Shown here: positions 1 through 8,073 of the stretch, piece after piece
How positions within the stretch are numbered: position 1 is the first letter of the stretch
How the letters are laid out: every line of letters starts with the position of its first letter
Source: a virus
IMG/VR virus record: IMGVR_UViG_3300028840_001027
Coordinates: 1-23,673 of that record
Length of the DNA stretch: 23,673 nt
Direction: 5' to 3' (one strand)
The notes under the pieces: model-generated
The model's database searches: none
Told to the model about the DNA's origin: nothing
The model's input: only the letters and a program-made list of their open reading frames with translations
Translations under genes and position numbers: made by a program

Positions 1-62
1 CTCAAATTTTTGAAAGTATCGCAGAACCCCTGACGTTTCTCGGTAAGAATTACACAAAACAG

Positions 63-91
63 TAGACATTTGCCCGCCACGGTGGTATATT
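63..91 (+). promoter_or_regulatory. Candidate sigma70-type promoter for the late operon
   Basis: TAGACA (63-68) and TATATT (86-91) are separated by 17 bases. Each matches the TTGACA/TATAAT consensus at five of six positions. The bases upstream (1-60) are clearly more A/T-rich than the rest of the window, as an UP element would be. Transcription would start near base 98, about 120 bases before the terminase small subunit gene. This is the only well-spaced promoter I noticed ahead of the densely packed plus-strand genes. It is a consensus match only; phage late promoters often depend on a phage-encoded activator. Confidence 0.5.
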
Positions 92-156
92 GAAGTTGCG
101 GATGTGCAACATCGGACGCTTGGCCGGCGTTCGACTTCTTCACCTCCTGGTAGGGC

Positions 157-189
157 GGGGCATGTGGGGCCCACAAGCCTGCATGCCCC
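157..189 (+). promoter_or_regulatory. Nested hairpin in the late leader
   Basis: GGGGCATG (157-164) is the exact inverse of CATGCCCC (182-189), an 8-bp stem. Inside it, TGTGGGGCCCACA (163-175) is itself a dyad, so two alternative stems compete for the bases around 163-164. There is no T-run after it, so it is not a simple intrinsic terminator. It lies in the transcribed leader just upstream of the terminase small subunit gene, where packaging sites (cos or pac) and leader regulatory structures commonly lie. Its role is not known from the sequence. Confidence 0.45.
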
Positions 190-219
190 GTTCCTTATCC
201 GGGGCGCGGAGAGGGCAGC

Positions 220-720
220 ATGGCACGGCCAGCGACACCCGTACAGCTCCAGGTCCTCGAGGGCAATCCGAACCGCAGGACCAAGAAGCAGCTCGCCGAC
301 CGCCAGGCTGGCGAGATTGTACTCGGCAGTGTCGACCTCAAAGAGTCAGCCCGCCTTCGCGCCAACAAAACCGCCCTCGCCGAGTGGCGGCGCATCGTCA
401 AACTCTACCGCGACAGTAGCGCGACCTTCCTGACAGACGCCGACGTGAAGCTCCTCGAGCGGCGTTGCCTCACCCATGCCGACTATGAGCAGGTCCGCAA
501 CATGCGGGACAAGCTTATGCGGAAGCGCAGCCTGACCTTCGAGGAGAAGATCCGGGCGACCAACCGTGTCGATACGATGCTCAACAGGCTCAACGAGTCC
601 CTGCAGCGCATGGATCGCGAGCTACTCCTCACTCCGCTGTCTCGGATTAGTGGGCTGACGCGGTCCAGCAACAAGGACAAGGAGGACCCGGCCATGCAGA
701 GCATGTTCGGGGACGGATGA
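220..720 (+). CDS. terS: Terminase small subunit, P27-like
   Basis: A 166-residue protein that would recognise phage DNA and load it onto the large terminase for packaging. The N-terminus (about residues 9-23, with the core GNPNRRTKK) has the signature of P27-type small terminases, which typically begin with a leucine-rich stretch and a GNPGKR-like motif. The middle and C-terminal parts are helical and charged. The start at 220 follows GGAGAGGG in good position; longer reading frames in other phases across this region are shadows. Its stop overlaps the start of the large subunit gene (ATGA at 717-720), so the two are translationally coupled. First gene after the candidate promoter. Confidence 0.85.
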   Translation: MARPATPVQLQVLEGNPNRRTKKQLADRQAGEIVLGSVDLKESARLRANKTALAEWRRIVKLYRDSSATFLTDADVKLLERRCLTHADYEQVRNMRDKLMRKRSLTFEEKIRATNRVDTMLNRLNESLQRMDRELLLTPLSRISGLTRSSNKDKEDPAMQSMFGDG

Positions 721-2486
721 GCAGGCGCCGCGTGCACCCCACAACGCAGTACGCCCGTGATGTGGTTGCGGGCAAGTACGTGGCGTGCAAGTGGGAGCGC
801 CTGGCTTGTGAGCGGCACCTGCGCGATCTGAAGTGCGCGAAGGGCGACAAGTGGTTCGCGTGGACCTTCGATGAGACCCGGGCGAACAGGATCTTCCAGT
901 GGTTCCGGCTCTGTCGGCACGTCCGCGGGCCGTACGCTGGCCAGCCGATTGACCTGGAGCCCTGGCAGCAGTTCGTTCTCGGCGCCGTTTTCGGGTGGGT
1001 CCACAAGGAGAGCGGCCGGCGCCGGTTCCGGACGGCGTACATCCGGGTGGCTCGTGGCAACACGAAGAGCACCATGATGAGCGCCATCGCCAATTACGGC
1101 ATGTGCAGTGATGCCTACTACCCGCCCGCCGACGCTGAGGACACTGAGTCGTACATCTTCGAGCGGGCCCCCGAGGTGGTCATCGGCGCCGTCGACCGCG
1201 AGCAGGCGAGCATCGTGTGGGGCGATGCGCGCGAGATGGGCCTGGCATCGCCGGAGATCGTGAAGCGCCTGGACCTGCGCAAGACGAGTGTGAAACACCG
1301 TACCCGCGGCGGGAAGATGGTGAAGCTGTCCCGCGATACGAAGAACAAGGACGGCGGCGCCCCGACCATCATCATCATCGACGAGTACCACGCCCACCCC
1401 ACCTCCATGGTGAAAGACGTGACGAGCTCGGGCAAGGGTAAGCGCGCTCAGTGCCTCGAGTTCATTATCACGACCGCCGGCGAGGACGCCGAGAACAAGC
1501 CGTGCAAGATCGAGGACGACATCGTCAAGAAGGTCCTCGACGGCACCATCTCGAACGAGTCCTACTTCGGCGTCATCTTCGAGCTCGACTCCGACGATGA
1601 CCCCCACAACGAGAAGGTCTGGGAGAAGGCGAACCCGCTCTTTCGCGCTGGCAGCGAGTACTCGACGTTGCTGCGCGAGGAGGTCAAGGAGGAGCACGAC
1701 CTGGCGTTCAATTCTGGCGACAACTCCAAGAAGCGCCAGTGGATGATAAAGCGCGCAAACCTCTGGCAGGTGGACAGTGAGGACCGGTACATGAGTGGAC
1801 ACATGGGGCGGTGGAAGGGCCTGGCTGTGTCTCGTCGCAAGTTCGCCAACCTGGTCCGAGATAAGAGAGCCTACGTCGGGGTAGACCTGTCGAAGAGCAT
1901 TGATCTGACCGCAGCTGCGTTCGTGTTTCCCCTGGACGATGAGCGGTTCGCGGTGTGCGCCCACGGATTCATGCCCGAGGAGACGGCGACGAAACACGAG
2001 CACACTGACCGGGTGCCGTACAAAGACTGGGCCGCGGAGGGATGGTGCACACTGACCCCCGGCAACGTAACCGACGATCGGTACATCAAGCAGTACATAC
2101 ACGACCGCGAGCTCGAAGCTGGCTGGCGCGTGGTGGAGTTCTGCTTCGATCCGTACGGCGCCCGGCAGCTCGCGAACGTGATGGATGATGATGGGTACGA
2201 GTGCGTGGAGGTGCGCCAGGGTGTCCAGACGCTGAGCGAGCCGACGAAGAAATTCCGCGAGCTCGTGCTGCAGGACCGGGTTGTGCACGATGGCAGCCCG
2301 CTGCTGACCTGGTGTCTGTCCAATGCCCGCGAGGTGTCGGACAGCAACGACAACATCAAGCTCAATAAGAAGACGAAGGACGACAGCCAGCGGATTGATC
2401 TGGCGGCCGCCCTCATGAACGCCATGACTCGCGCCATTCTGGCCGAGGTCAGCGTGTACGAAAAGCGGGGGATGCGGAGTCTATGA
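717..2486 (+). CDS. terL: Terminase large subunit
   Basis: A 589-residue packaging motor that combines an ATPase with a headful or cos-cutting nuclease at the portal. The ATPase half has a Walker A-like RVARGNTKST (residues 110-119), a Walker B run of isoleucines ending in DE (D222, E223) and a coupling motif ITTAG (251-255). The C-terminal RNase H-like nuclease shows three well-placed acidic residues: D390 in VGVDLSKS, D478 in FDPYGA and D561 in RIDLAAALMNA. This is the arrangement of HK97/P27-associated terminases and the length is typical. It overlaps terS by ATGA at the start and the portal gene by ATGA at its end. Confidence 0.95.
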   Translation: MSRRRVHPTTQYARDVVAGKYVACKWERLACERHLRDLKCAKGDKWFAWTFDETRANRIFQWFRLCRHVRGPYAGQPIDLEPWQQFVLGAVFGWVHKESGRRRFRTAYIRVARGNTKSTMMSAIANYGMCSDAYYPPADAEDTESYIFERAPEVVIGAVDREQASIVWGDAREMGLASPEIVKRLDLRKTSVKHRTRGGKMVKLSRDTKNKDGGAPTIIIIDEYHAHPTSMVKDVTSSGKGKRAQCLEFIITTAGEDAENKPCKIEDDIVKKVLDGTISNESYFGVIFELDSDDDPHNEKVWEKANPLFRAGSEYSTLLREEVKEEHDLAFNSGDNSKKRQWMIKRANLWQVDSEDRYMSGHMGRWKGLAVSRRKFANLVRDKRAYVGVDLSKSIDLTAAAFVFPLDDERFAVCAHGFMPEETATKHEHTDRVPYKDWAAEGWCTLTPGNVTDDRYIKQYIHDRELEAGWRVVEFCFDPYGARQLANVMDDDGYECVEVRQGVQTLSEPTKKFRELVLQDRVVHDGSPLLTWCLSNAREVSDSNDNIKLNKKTKDDSQRIDLAAALMNAMTRAILAEVSVYEKRGMRSL

Positions 2487-3757
2487 ACGTCTTCGGTCGC
2501 ATGAAGATCGCCTTGAACCAGGCCTCGTGGGATCAGTACATGCGGGACTGGCTGTCTGGCAAGGACCCCTCGGATGGCGACGGAGAGATTGCGGTCACCG
2601 AGGATCGCGCCATGAAGTTCTCGGCCGTGTTCGGTTGCTGCCGGGTCCTCGCCGAGACATTTGCGAGCGTGCCGGTGATGGAATACAAGCGCATCGACGA
2701 CCGGGACCGCGAGCGGACCCGCGATACGGACGCGTACGAACTGTTGCACAACGTGCCGAATGAGGAGATGAGCGCGTATCACCTGGCCGAGATGGGCATG
2801 TATCAGCTCAACACCGGGGGCAATTTCGTGGCCCTGGTGCGACGCACGAACGGCGGCGGGCTGCATTCGCTGTCTCCGCTCCTCATGAACAACCTGACCA
2901 TCGAGCGGAGCAAGGAGTCGGGCGGCATTGTTTATCGGTACAGCCAAGGCGGGCCCGGTGCCGAGAAACGATCCTATGACCGTCGGCAGGTGTTTCACGT
3001 GCCCGGCCCGACCATGAATGGCATCACGGGCATGTCGCCGATCTCCTACGCCACCCAAGCGATTAAACTCGGGCTCAGCTACGAGACGTTCGGGATCAAG
3101 TACTACCAAAACGGCATAGCGCCGTCGGGGCTGTTCAAACACCCGAAGAGCTTGGAGCCCGAAGCGTACAAGCGCCTGAAAAAAGACCTCGAGGGAAACT
3201 ACGGCTCTTTTCTGAACAAGGGCAAGCCGATCCTCGCCGAGGATGGGCTCGACTTTATCCCCTTCCAGCTGAACCTGGTCGACGCGCAACTGCTCGAGAG
3301 CAAGAAATTCCAGATCGAGGACATCTGCCGAATCTACCGAGTGCCGATGCACATGGTGCAGAACCTGGACCGGGCGACAAACAACAACATCGAGCACCAG
3401 TCCCTCGAGTTCGCCATGTACACGATGCTGCCCTGGTTCAAGCGGTGGGAGTCCTGCGCGAACGCGCAGCTGCTCAGCCACAAGCAGCGCCAGGACGGCT
3501 ACTACCTCGAGTACAACATGGCGGCGCTGCTGCGCGGCGACTCGAAAAGCATGGCCGATGCGTTCGCCCGCGGCCGGCAGTGGGGCTGGCTGTCGGTGAA
3601 CGACATCCGCCGGCTGCTCAACATGAACCGAATCGAGAACGGCGACATCTACCTGCAGCCGGTTAACATGACGGCGGCGGGGACGACTGGCGCCGATGAC
3701 CAGCTGAAACAGCTCACCGATGAGGTGCATGCCCTCATCGAGTCGAGAAGGGAGTAA
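2483..3757 (+). CDS. Portal protein, HK97 family
   Basis: A 424-residue protein expected to form the dodecameric portal ring at one capsid vertex, the DNA channel and the docking point for terminase and connector. Recognisable family stretches are the N-terminal helix region around residues 38-70 (VTEDRAMKFSAVFGCCRVLA onwards), VFHVPGPTMNGITGMSPI near 170-187, ICRIYRVPMHMVQ at 281-293, and GWLSVNDIRRLLNMNRI at 368-384. The last two match the hallmark 'I.RI.GVP...L' and 'G..T.NEIR' segments of HK97 portals. Length is normal. It starts inside the terL stop and ends three bases before the protease start; the protease ribosome binding site lies in its last codons. Confidence 0.93.
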   Translation: MNVFGRMKIALNQASWDQYMRDWLSGKDPSDGDGEIAVTEDRAMKFSAVFGCCRVLAETFASVPVMEYKRIDDRDRERTRDTDAYELLHNVPNEEMSAYHLAEMGMYQLNTGGNFVALVRRTNGGGLHSLSPLLMNNLTIERSKESGGIVYRYSQGGPGAEKRSYDRRQVFHVPGPTMNGITGMSPISYATQAIKLGLSYETFGIKYYQNGIAPSGLFKHPKSLEPEAYKRLKKDLEGNYGSFLNKGKPILAEDGLDFIPFQLNLVDAQLLESKKFQIEDICRIYRVPMHMVQNLDRATNNNIEHQSLEFAMYTMLPWFKRWESCANAQLLSHKQRQDGYYLEYNMAALLRGDSKSMADAFARGRQWGWLSVNDIRRLLNMNRIENGDIYLQPVNMTAAGTTGADDQLKQLTDEVHALIESRRE

Positions 3758-3760
3758 CCC

Positions 3761-4534
3761 ATGGCCAAGTGGTGGAGAATCACCAACCAGGGCAACAAGA
3801 CCGCGGAGGTGCAGATCTACGGCGTCATCTCCGATGAGAAGTGGTACGAGGACGACGTGACGCCAAACGAGTTCAAGGCGGAGCTCGACGCCCTCGGCGA
3901 TATCGACCTGCTCAACGTGCATATCAACTCGCCCGGCGGGAGCGTCTTCGCCGGGTTCACGCTGTACAACATCCTGAAGCGGCACCCGGCCGCGGTGGCG
4001 ACCCATGTCGACGGCATGGCTGCCAGCATCGCGTCGGTGGTGCTGCAGGGCGCCGACGAGCGGGTCATGGCCACAAACGGGATGGTGATGATACACAACC
4101 CGATGGCGATCGCGCTCGGCTACGCCGAGGACCTGCGCAAGGTCGCCGACGACCTGGACAAGATCCGCGAGCCGATCGTGAAGTCATACAGCGACCGGGT
4201 GAGCGTCTCGGACGACGAGGTCAAGGCTATGATGGACGCCGAGACCTGGATGACCGCCGAGGAGGCGGTCGAGAAGGGCTTCGCGGACAGGATCGACGAG
4301 TCGACGTTCGCCTCGGCCACGGCCAAGGGGTCAAGCCTCGTCGTCAATGGCATGACGTTCGACGTCGGCCGATTCAAGAATTTCGACGCGTCGCGGTTCG
4401 GCATCACCGCTACGGCGCAGCCGGCGCCGCGCCCGCAGCAGGACCCGGAGCCGCCGCCGGCGGATCCCATCGACTACTCAGAGTACGAGACCGCCCTGCA
4501 GAACACGCAGGAGGTCCTCGACAAGGCACAGTAA
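3761..4534 (+). CDS. Head maturation protease, ClpP-like (S14)
   Basis: A 257-residue serine protease that should cleave the capsid delta domain and itself during prohead maturation. The ClpP fold is visible: INSPGGSVFAGFTLYNIL (55-72, oxyanion-hole region), DGMAASIASVV (84-94) with nucleophile S89, and MVMIHNP (108-114) with H112. The third triad residue is less certain: MDAETWMTAEEAVEKGFAD (158-176) aligns with the ClpP acidic position, with D159 or E161 as candidates. The C-terminal 60 or so residues are rich in proline and acidic residues and may act as a self-cleaved or scaffold-binding tail. Located between portal and capsid genes, the usual place. RBS AAGGGAG precedes the ATG. Confidence 0.92.
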   Translation: MAKWWRITNQGNKTAEVQIYGVISDEKWYEDDVTPNEFKAELDALGDIDLLNVHINSPGGSVFAGFTLYNILKRHPAAVATHVDGMAASIASVVLQGADERVMATNGMVMIHNPMAIALGYAEDLRKVADDLDKIREPIVKSYSDRVSVSDDEVKAMMDAETWMTAEEAVEKGFADRIDESTFASATAKGSSLVVNGMTFDVGRFKNFDASRFGITATAQPAPRPQQDPEPPPADPIDYSEYETALQNTQEVLDKAQ

Positions 4535-4565
4535 CACCAAACCACACTCCCGAAGGAGGAGCGAA

Positions 4566-5843
4566 ATGGACTGGTTGACTGTCATGAAGGACGCCAAGGC
4601 AAAGCAGGAGGCCCTGCTGGCCAAGGCGAAGGAAGAGAACCGGGCCTTCACCGACGAGGAGAAGGCGAAGTTCGCGGAGCACCAGGCGGAGATCGAGAAC
4701 GCGCAGGCCATGATCGAGGCGGAGAAGAAGGTTGCCGCCACGAACAAACACTTGAACGACCCGGCCGATCCGCCGGCGCCCCGCGTCGATCCGAAGGATG
4801 ACGGCCCGAAGTGGAAGGCTGGCTTCGGTGAGTTCCTGATCGCCGTGCGTAACGCAAAGCTGAACCCGGCGAACACTGACCCGCGTCTCGTTCAGAACGC
4901 TGCTTTGGGCAGCAACGAGGGGTCTGGCGAGGACGGTGCTTTTCTCGTCGAGCCTGAGCATGCCCCGGCTATTCTGAAGCGGGCATACGAACTGTCGCAG
5001 GTTGCGAGTCGCTGCACGCGCAACTCCATCTCGAGCAACCGGGTTACGCTGAACTATGTGAAGGAAACCTCACGTGCCAACGGGTACCGTCAGGGCGGAG
5101 TCCTCGGGTACTGGATACCCGAGGCCGGAACCATCACGGCATCGACCCCGAAGTTCGGACAGATGGAGCTCAAGCTCAAGAAATTGGCCGGGCTCTACTA
5201 CGCCAGTGAGGAGGTCCTCGAGGACGCCGTGGCGCTCGAGTCGTTTGCCACTCAGGCGTTTGCTGATGAGTTCGCCTTCCTGCTTGACGAGGCGGTCTTC
5301 AGCGGCTCCGGTACGCAGGAGCCTTTGGGTGTTTTCAACGCCGGCTGCAAGGTTGACGTTGCGATCGAGGCCGGACAGACTGCTGCCACTATCGTGTTCG
5401 AAAACATCGTGAAGATGTGGGCCCGTATGTGGGGCAGGAGCCGTGCCAACGCGGCATGGTTCATCAACCAGGACATCGAACCCGAGCTTATGACCATGGC
5501 ACAGACTGTCGGCACGGGTGGTGTTTCGGTGTACATGCCGGCGAACGGCCTCTCCGCGAGCCCGTACTCGACACTCATGGGTCGCCCAGTCATACCGTGC
5601 GAGCACTGTGAGACACTTGGGACCGTCGGCGATATCGTGCTGGCGGACATGAGCCAGTATCTGCTCGTGGACAAGGGCGGTCTGAAGCGGGCCGATTCCA
5701 TTCACGTGCAGTTCGCCACCGACCAGCACGCGTTCCGGTTCATTTACCGCGTGGACGGACAGCCCAAGTGGCAGAGCGCCCTGACACCGGCGAAGGGGTC
5801 GAACACGCTCAGCCCGTTTGTGCGTCTGGCAACCCGGTCGTAA
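4566..5843 (+). CDS. Major capsid protein, HK97 fold, with N-terminal delta domain
   Basis: A 425-residue shell protein. Residues 1-62 form a highly charged Lys/Glu/Ala coiled coil, followed by a proline-rich linker (66-82); together this is the delta domain that acts as internal scaffold and is removed by the upstream protease. The mature protein probably starts around residues 105-118, before GSNEGSGEDGAFLVEPE. The rest contains typical HK97 fold segments, including MELKLKKLAGLYYASEEVLE, the DEFAFLLDEAVFSGSG helix region and GRPVIPCEHCE. Total length equals that of HK97 gp5-like proteins. The very strong Shine-Dalgarno AAGGAGG (4553-4559) suits the most abundant virion protein. A hairpin follows in the downstream gap. 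Confidence 0.94.
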   Translation: MDWLTVMKDAKAKQEALLAKAKEENRAFTDEEKAKFAEHQAEIENAQAMIEAEKKVAATNKHLNDPADPPAPRVDPKDDGPKWKAGFGEFLIAVRNAKLNPANTDPRLVQNAALGSNEGSGEDGAFLVEPEHAPAILKRAYELSQVASRCTRNSISSNRVTLNYVKETSRANGYRQGGVLGYWIPEAGTITASTPKFGQMELKLKKLAGLYYASEEVLEDAVALESFATQAFADEFAFLLDEAVFSGSGTQEPLGVFNAGCKVDVAIEAGQTAATIVFENIVKMWARMWGRSRANAAWFINQDIEPELMTMAQTVGTGGVSVYMPANGLSASPYSTLMGRPVIPCEHCETLGTVGDIVLADMSQYLLVDKGGLKRADSIHVQFATDQHAFRFIYRVDGQPKWQSALTPAKGSNTLSPFVRLATRS

Positions 5844-5860
5844 CCACTGAGAGGGGTGTA

Positions 5861-5882
5861 GGGCGGTCCATTGTGGCCGCCC
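5861..5882 (+). promoter_or_regulatory. Intergenic hairpin after the capsid gene
   Basis: GGGCGGTC (5861-5868) pairs with GGCCGCCC (5875-5882) through an 8-bp stem with one G-T pair and a six-base loop. GGGT and ACCC just outside could extend it across a small bulge. No T-run follows, so it is unlikely to be a strong intrinsic terminator. A position just after the capsid stop suits an RNA element that protects or processes the mRNA 3' end or tunes read-through. Confidence 0.5.
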
Positions 5883-5913
5883 ACCCAAACCCAAAACGAG
5901 AAGGAGAGACACA

Positions 5914-6372
5914 ATGGACAGCTATCTGCACCTTGTCAAGGGACTGGACCCGATTGCCGACGCGTTCGCCGGCACCGTGTACAGCGACGTTATCAACCTG
6001 AAGCACCACGATGAGGTGGTGTTCGTGATCTACAAGGGCGTAGGCACGACCGGCACCTCCACCATCACGGTGAACAGCTGTGATGACACGACACCCTCGA
6101 CGGAAACGGCGATTGCCTTCGAGTACCAGGCTATTACCAGCGGCGACACCCACGGCGCAATGACGGCCGCCACGACTGCCGGGTTTACAACCACGGCTGG
6201 CAGCTCGCAGCTGTACCTGGTGCGGGTCAAGGCACAGAGCCTGGCGAGCGACGACAGCTACGTGCGGCTCCAGGCAGTCGAGGTCGCGAATGACCCTGTG
6301 CTCGGCGGCATCCTTGCTATCCTGCGTGGCCCCCGGTACGACCAGGCCGTCCAGGACAGCGCGATTGTGTAA
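5914..6372 (+). CDS. Small head or decoration-like protein
   Basis: A 152-residue protein of unknown function with a well-placed Shine-Dalgarno (AAGGAG, 5901-5906). The sequence is rich in Thr, Ser, Gly and Val, with alternating hydrophobic strands such as HHDEVVFVIYKGVGTTGTST and SQLYLVRVKAQSL, and has no signal peptide or membrane segment, suggesting a beta-sandwich. Genes of this size and composition directly after the major capsid gene often encode capsid decoration or accessory head proteins, so that role is inferred from position only. The C-terminus (VLGGILAILRGPRYDQA) is more hydrophobic and may be helical. Confidence 0.7.
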   Translation: MDSYLHLVKGLDPIADAFAGTVYSDVINLKHHDEVVFVIYKGVGTTGTSTITVNSCDDTTPSTETAIAFEYQAITSGDTHGAMTAATTAGFTTTAGSSQLYLVRVKAQSLASDDSYVRLQAVEVANDPVLGGILAILRGPRYDQAVQDSAIV

Positions 6373-6386
6373 CCATTGACCGAGTC

Positions 6387-6410
6387 GGCGGGGGCTTCTG
6401 AGCTCCCGCC
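6387..6410 (+). promoter_or_regulatory. Intergenic hairpin
   Basis: A 10-bp stem with a TCTG tetraloop: GGCGGGGGCT (6387-6396) against AGCTCCCGCC (6401-6410), with one G-T pair. It fills most of the gap between two small head genes and sits directly upstream of the Shine-Dalgarno AAAGGA of the next gene. There is no T-run. Confidence 0.55.
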
Positions 6411-6432
6411 AGCTCACCGAAAGGATCACCAC

Positions 6433-6903
6433 ATGTCAGTACTCAACGATCTCCAGTCCTTCCGAAAGGCGGTACTGGGCGAGCGCGTGTACCGGGCGAC
6501 CGACACCCTGCCGGCAGGAACCGATGAGGCGTTGTTCACCATCACCGGCGGCCGCGTGATGGTCACGTCCATTCTGGGCGAGGTCACGACCGTAATCCAG
6601 ACCCAAGCCAACAACACCAAACTGAAGTTCAATCCGACGGCGGCCGGCGCCGACACGGACCTCTGTGCCGTGCTCGACATCAGCGGCGATGCGGTCGGAA
6701 CGCTGTACAGCATCACTGGCGACTTCTCGGACGGGATGGTGGCCGGGCTTCTCTGCCTCGAAACCGACGCGCTGCTGGAGAGACCGATCGTCTTTTCCGA
6801 GGGTGACATCGAGCTCGACTGCGCCGCCACGAACACCGGATCGATTTCCTGGATGATAACGTACATCCCGCTGGATGACGGAGCGAGCATCGCCGCGGCG
6901 TAA
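6433..6903 (+). CDS. Small head protein, possible decoration protein
   Basis: A 156-residue protein. An in-frame TTG at 6376 exists, but I chose ATG 6433 because AAAGGA lies just before it and because the longer form would read through the hairpin at 6387-6410. The protein is beta-rich and acidic (LFTITGGRVMVTSILGEVTT, DTDLCAVLDISGD, GTLYSITGDFSDG), with no membrane segment. The layout looks like a jelly-roll or similar sandwich found in phage head accessory proteins. It lies between the capsid and connector genes, consistent with a head-surface role; this is inference from position and composition, not family recognition. Confidence 0.7.
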   Translation: MSVLNDLQSFRKAVLGERVYRATDTLPAGTDEALFTITGGRVMVTSILGEVTTVIQTQANNTKLKFNPTAAGADTDLCAVLDISGDAVGTLYSITGDFSDGMVAGLLCLETDALLERPIVFSEGDIELDCAATNTGSISWMITYIPLDDGASIAAA

Positions 6904-6908
6904 GGGGA

Positions 6909-6963
6909 CCTGCAAAGCAGGATCAAGGAAAGCAACCCGCGGGCGCAGAGATGCTCCCGCGGG
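6909..6963 (+). promoter_or_regulatory. Two hairpins built partly from repeated CCCGCGGG
   Basis: The gap after 6903 holds CCTGC-AAA-GCAGG (6909-6921), then the self-complementary octamer CCCGCGGG at 6936-6943 and again at 6956-6963. A seven-base partial copy, CCCGCGG, follows at 6967-6973. The two full copies can pair with each other around a 12-base loop, or each can pair within a duplex. The third copy abuts the Shine-Dalgarno of the next gene, so alternative pairing could expose or mask that site. Confidence 0.5.
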
Positions 6964-6983
6964 ATTCCCGCGGAGGGAAGACG

Positions 6984-7133
6984 ATGAGACTGAAACTGCG
7001 CTACAGGTTGACCGTCCGGCCGGATGAGAACGGGGAGTATCCCGAGGCCCTGGCGAAGCGGCTGATCTCGGCCGGGTTGGCTGAGCCCGACCACGATGAG
7101 CCGGTTGCGAAGCGGCGGAGGAAGGCAAAATGA
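6984..7133 (+). CDS. Small basic protein of the head-tail junction region
   Basis: A 49-residue protein starting at ATG 6984, eight bases or so after GAGGGAAG. A start at 6951 would add 11 residues but would lie inside the hairpin loop, so I reject it. The sequence has a strand-like N-terminus (MRLKLRYRLTVRP), a short helix (EALAKRLISAGLAEP) and a strongly basic C-terminal tail (AKRRRKAK), which could touch DNA or RNA. Small proteins like this often lie between the capsid and connector genes of siphoviruses. The stop overlaps the next start (ATGA at 7130). Confidence 0.65.
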   Translation: MRLKLRYRLTVRPDENGEYPEALAKRLISAGLAEPDHDEPVAKRRRKAK

Positions 7134-7711
7134 GCCGACTGCGCGTGGTCACCGGTCCGACGGATGAGCCCGTCGAGACCTACGACGTGAAGACCTACAC
7201 CCACGTGAGCCACTCGGTGGAAGACTCGCTGATCGCCGCGTGGATCAAGACCGCGCGCCAGCTGGCCGAGGACTACCAGGGGCGGGCCTACATCGAGCAG
7301 ACGCTCGAGCTGTCGTTCGACGCCTTCCCGGACATGCCCATCTATCTGCCCCGGGCGCCGCTGCAGTCGGTTACCAGCATCAAATACACCGACTACGAGG
7401 GCTCCGAGACGACGCTGTACGAGTCGGGCACCGAGGACATGTTCATCATCGACACCGCGGGTGAACCAGGGCGCATCGATCTGGCCTGGGGCGAGAGCTG
7501 GCCAGCTGTAACGCTGCGCTCCATCGACGCCGTGCACGTGCGGTACGTGGCCGGCTACGGAGATGCGGCAACTGATGTACCGGGGTTTGTCCGCGACGCC
7601 ATCAGGCTGTACTGCGGGTGGCGATATGAGAACCGGGCGGCCGAGTCAGGCCAGGTTCCGGAAGCGTTCTATGGTTTGCTGCGGGCAGATCGCGTGCACA
7701 CGACATGCTGA
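7130..7711 (+). CDS. Head-tail connector, gp6-like (phiE125 gp8 type)
   Basis: A 193-residue protein expected to form the ring that sits under the portal and joins head to tail. Family features are an N-terminal helical region (SVEDSLIAAWIKTARQLAEDYQ) followed by a beta insertion (YLPRAPLQSVTSIKYTDYEG), and a C-terminal segment with VRYVAGYGDAATDVPGFVRDA then helices (IRLYCGWRYENR). The 'YLPR.PLQSV..I.Y.D..G' and 'V.Y.AGYG....VP..V..AI' patterns are characteristic of the phiE125 gp8 / gp6-like connector group. Length is typical. It is coupled to the preceding small gene and leads the connector block. Confidence 0.85.
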   Translation: MSRLRVVTGPTDEPVETYDVKTYTHVSHSVEDSLIAAWIKTARQLAEDYQGRAYIEQTLELSFDAFPDMPIYLPRAPLQSVTSIKYTDYEGSETTLYESGTEDMFIIDTAGEPGRIDLAWGESWPAVTLRSIDAVHVRYVAGYGDAATDVPGFVRDAIRLYCGWRYENRAAESGQVPEAFYGLLRADRVHTTC

Positions 7712-7725
7712 GCTGAGGTGTACCC

Positions 7726-8073
7726 ATGATGGACCGCCAGCCACGCAAGACCCTCCGTACCGCCGCCAGACACTTGGTCTGGGTGGAGACACCTACCCGG
7801 GTCTCTGACGGCGAGGGGGGCATGTCTGAGCAGTGGGCGGCGCGCACAGGGGCCCAGGTATGGGCGAGCATCTCCCCCATCCAGGCCCGCAACCAGACGC
7901 AGTACAAGACGGTCGGCGTGGACGCGACGCACCTGGTCCGGGTCGACGGGTACGTGGAGGTGGAGGAGAAGGATCGCATCCGGTTCGGGACTCGGCATCT
8001 CGAGGTCCTGACTGTCGAGAACCTGCAGGAGCGGTCGTTCGAGAAGGTGTGTACGTGCCTGGAGAGACGATAA
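7726..8073 (+). CDS. Head-tail adaptor (head closure) protein
   Basis: A 115-residue protein resembling the phage head-tail joining family (SPP1 gp16-like). The typical pattern is present: an opening 'TP.RVSDGEGGMSEQW' segment, 'WASISPIQARNQTQYKTVGVDATHLVRVDG' and 'RIRFGTRHLEVLTVENLQERS'. These proteins are small beta-barrels that close the connector and bind the tail. Two adjacent ATGs exist (7726 and 7729) after GAGGTG (7715-7720); the second gives slightly better spacing, so the true length may be 114. The stop overlaps the next start (TAATG). Confidence 0.82.
   Translation: MMDRQPRKTLRTAARHLVWVETPTRVSDGEGGMSEQWAARTGAQVWASISPIQARNQTQYKTVGVDATHLVRVDGYVEVEEKDRIRFGTRHLEVLTVENLQERSFEKVCTCLERR

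Noticed and set aside
90-433. Plus-strand frames at 90-419 and 104-433
   Set aside because: They overlap the start of terS in other frames, are rich in Arg and Pro with no domain, and have no reason to be translated besides the terS gene.
483-2288. 601-residue minus-strand open frame opposite the terminase genes
   Set aside because: It lies wholly antisense to a well-supported terL and part of terS. Long open antisense frames are common in G+C-rich DNA, and its product is rich in His, Leu, Val and Arg without a domain I can recognise.
1871-4096. 741-residue minus-strand open frame opposite terL, portal and protease
   Set aside because: Same reason: it is a codon-bias shadow of three confidently assigned genes, with no ribosome binding site logic and no recognisable motif.
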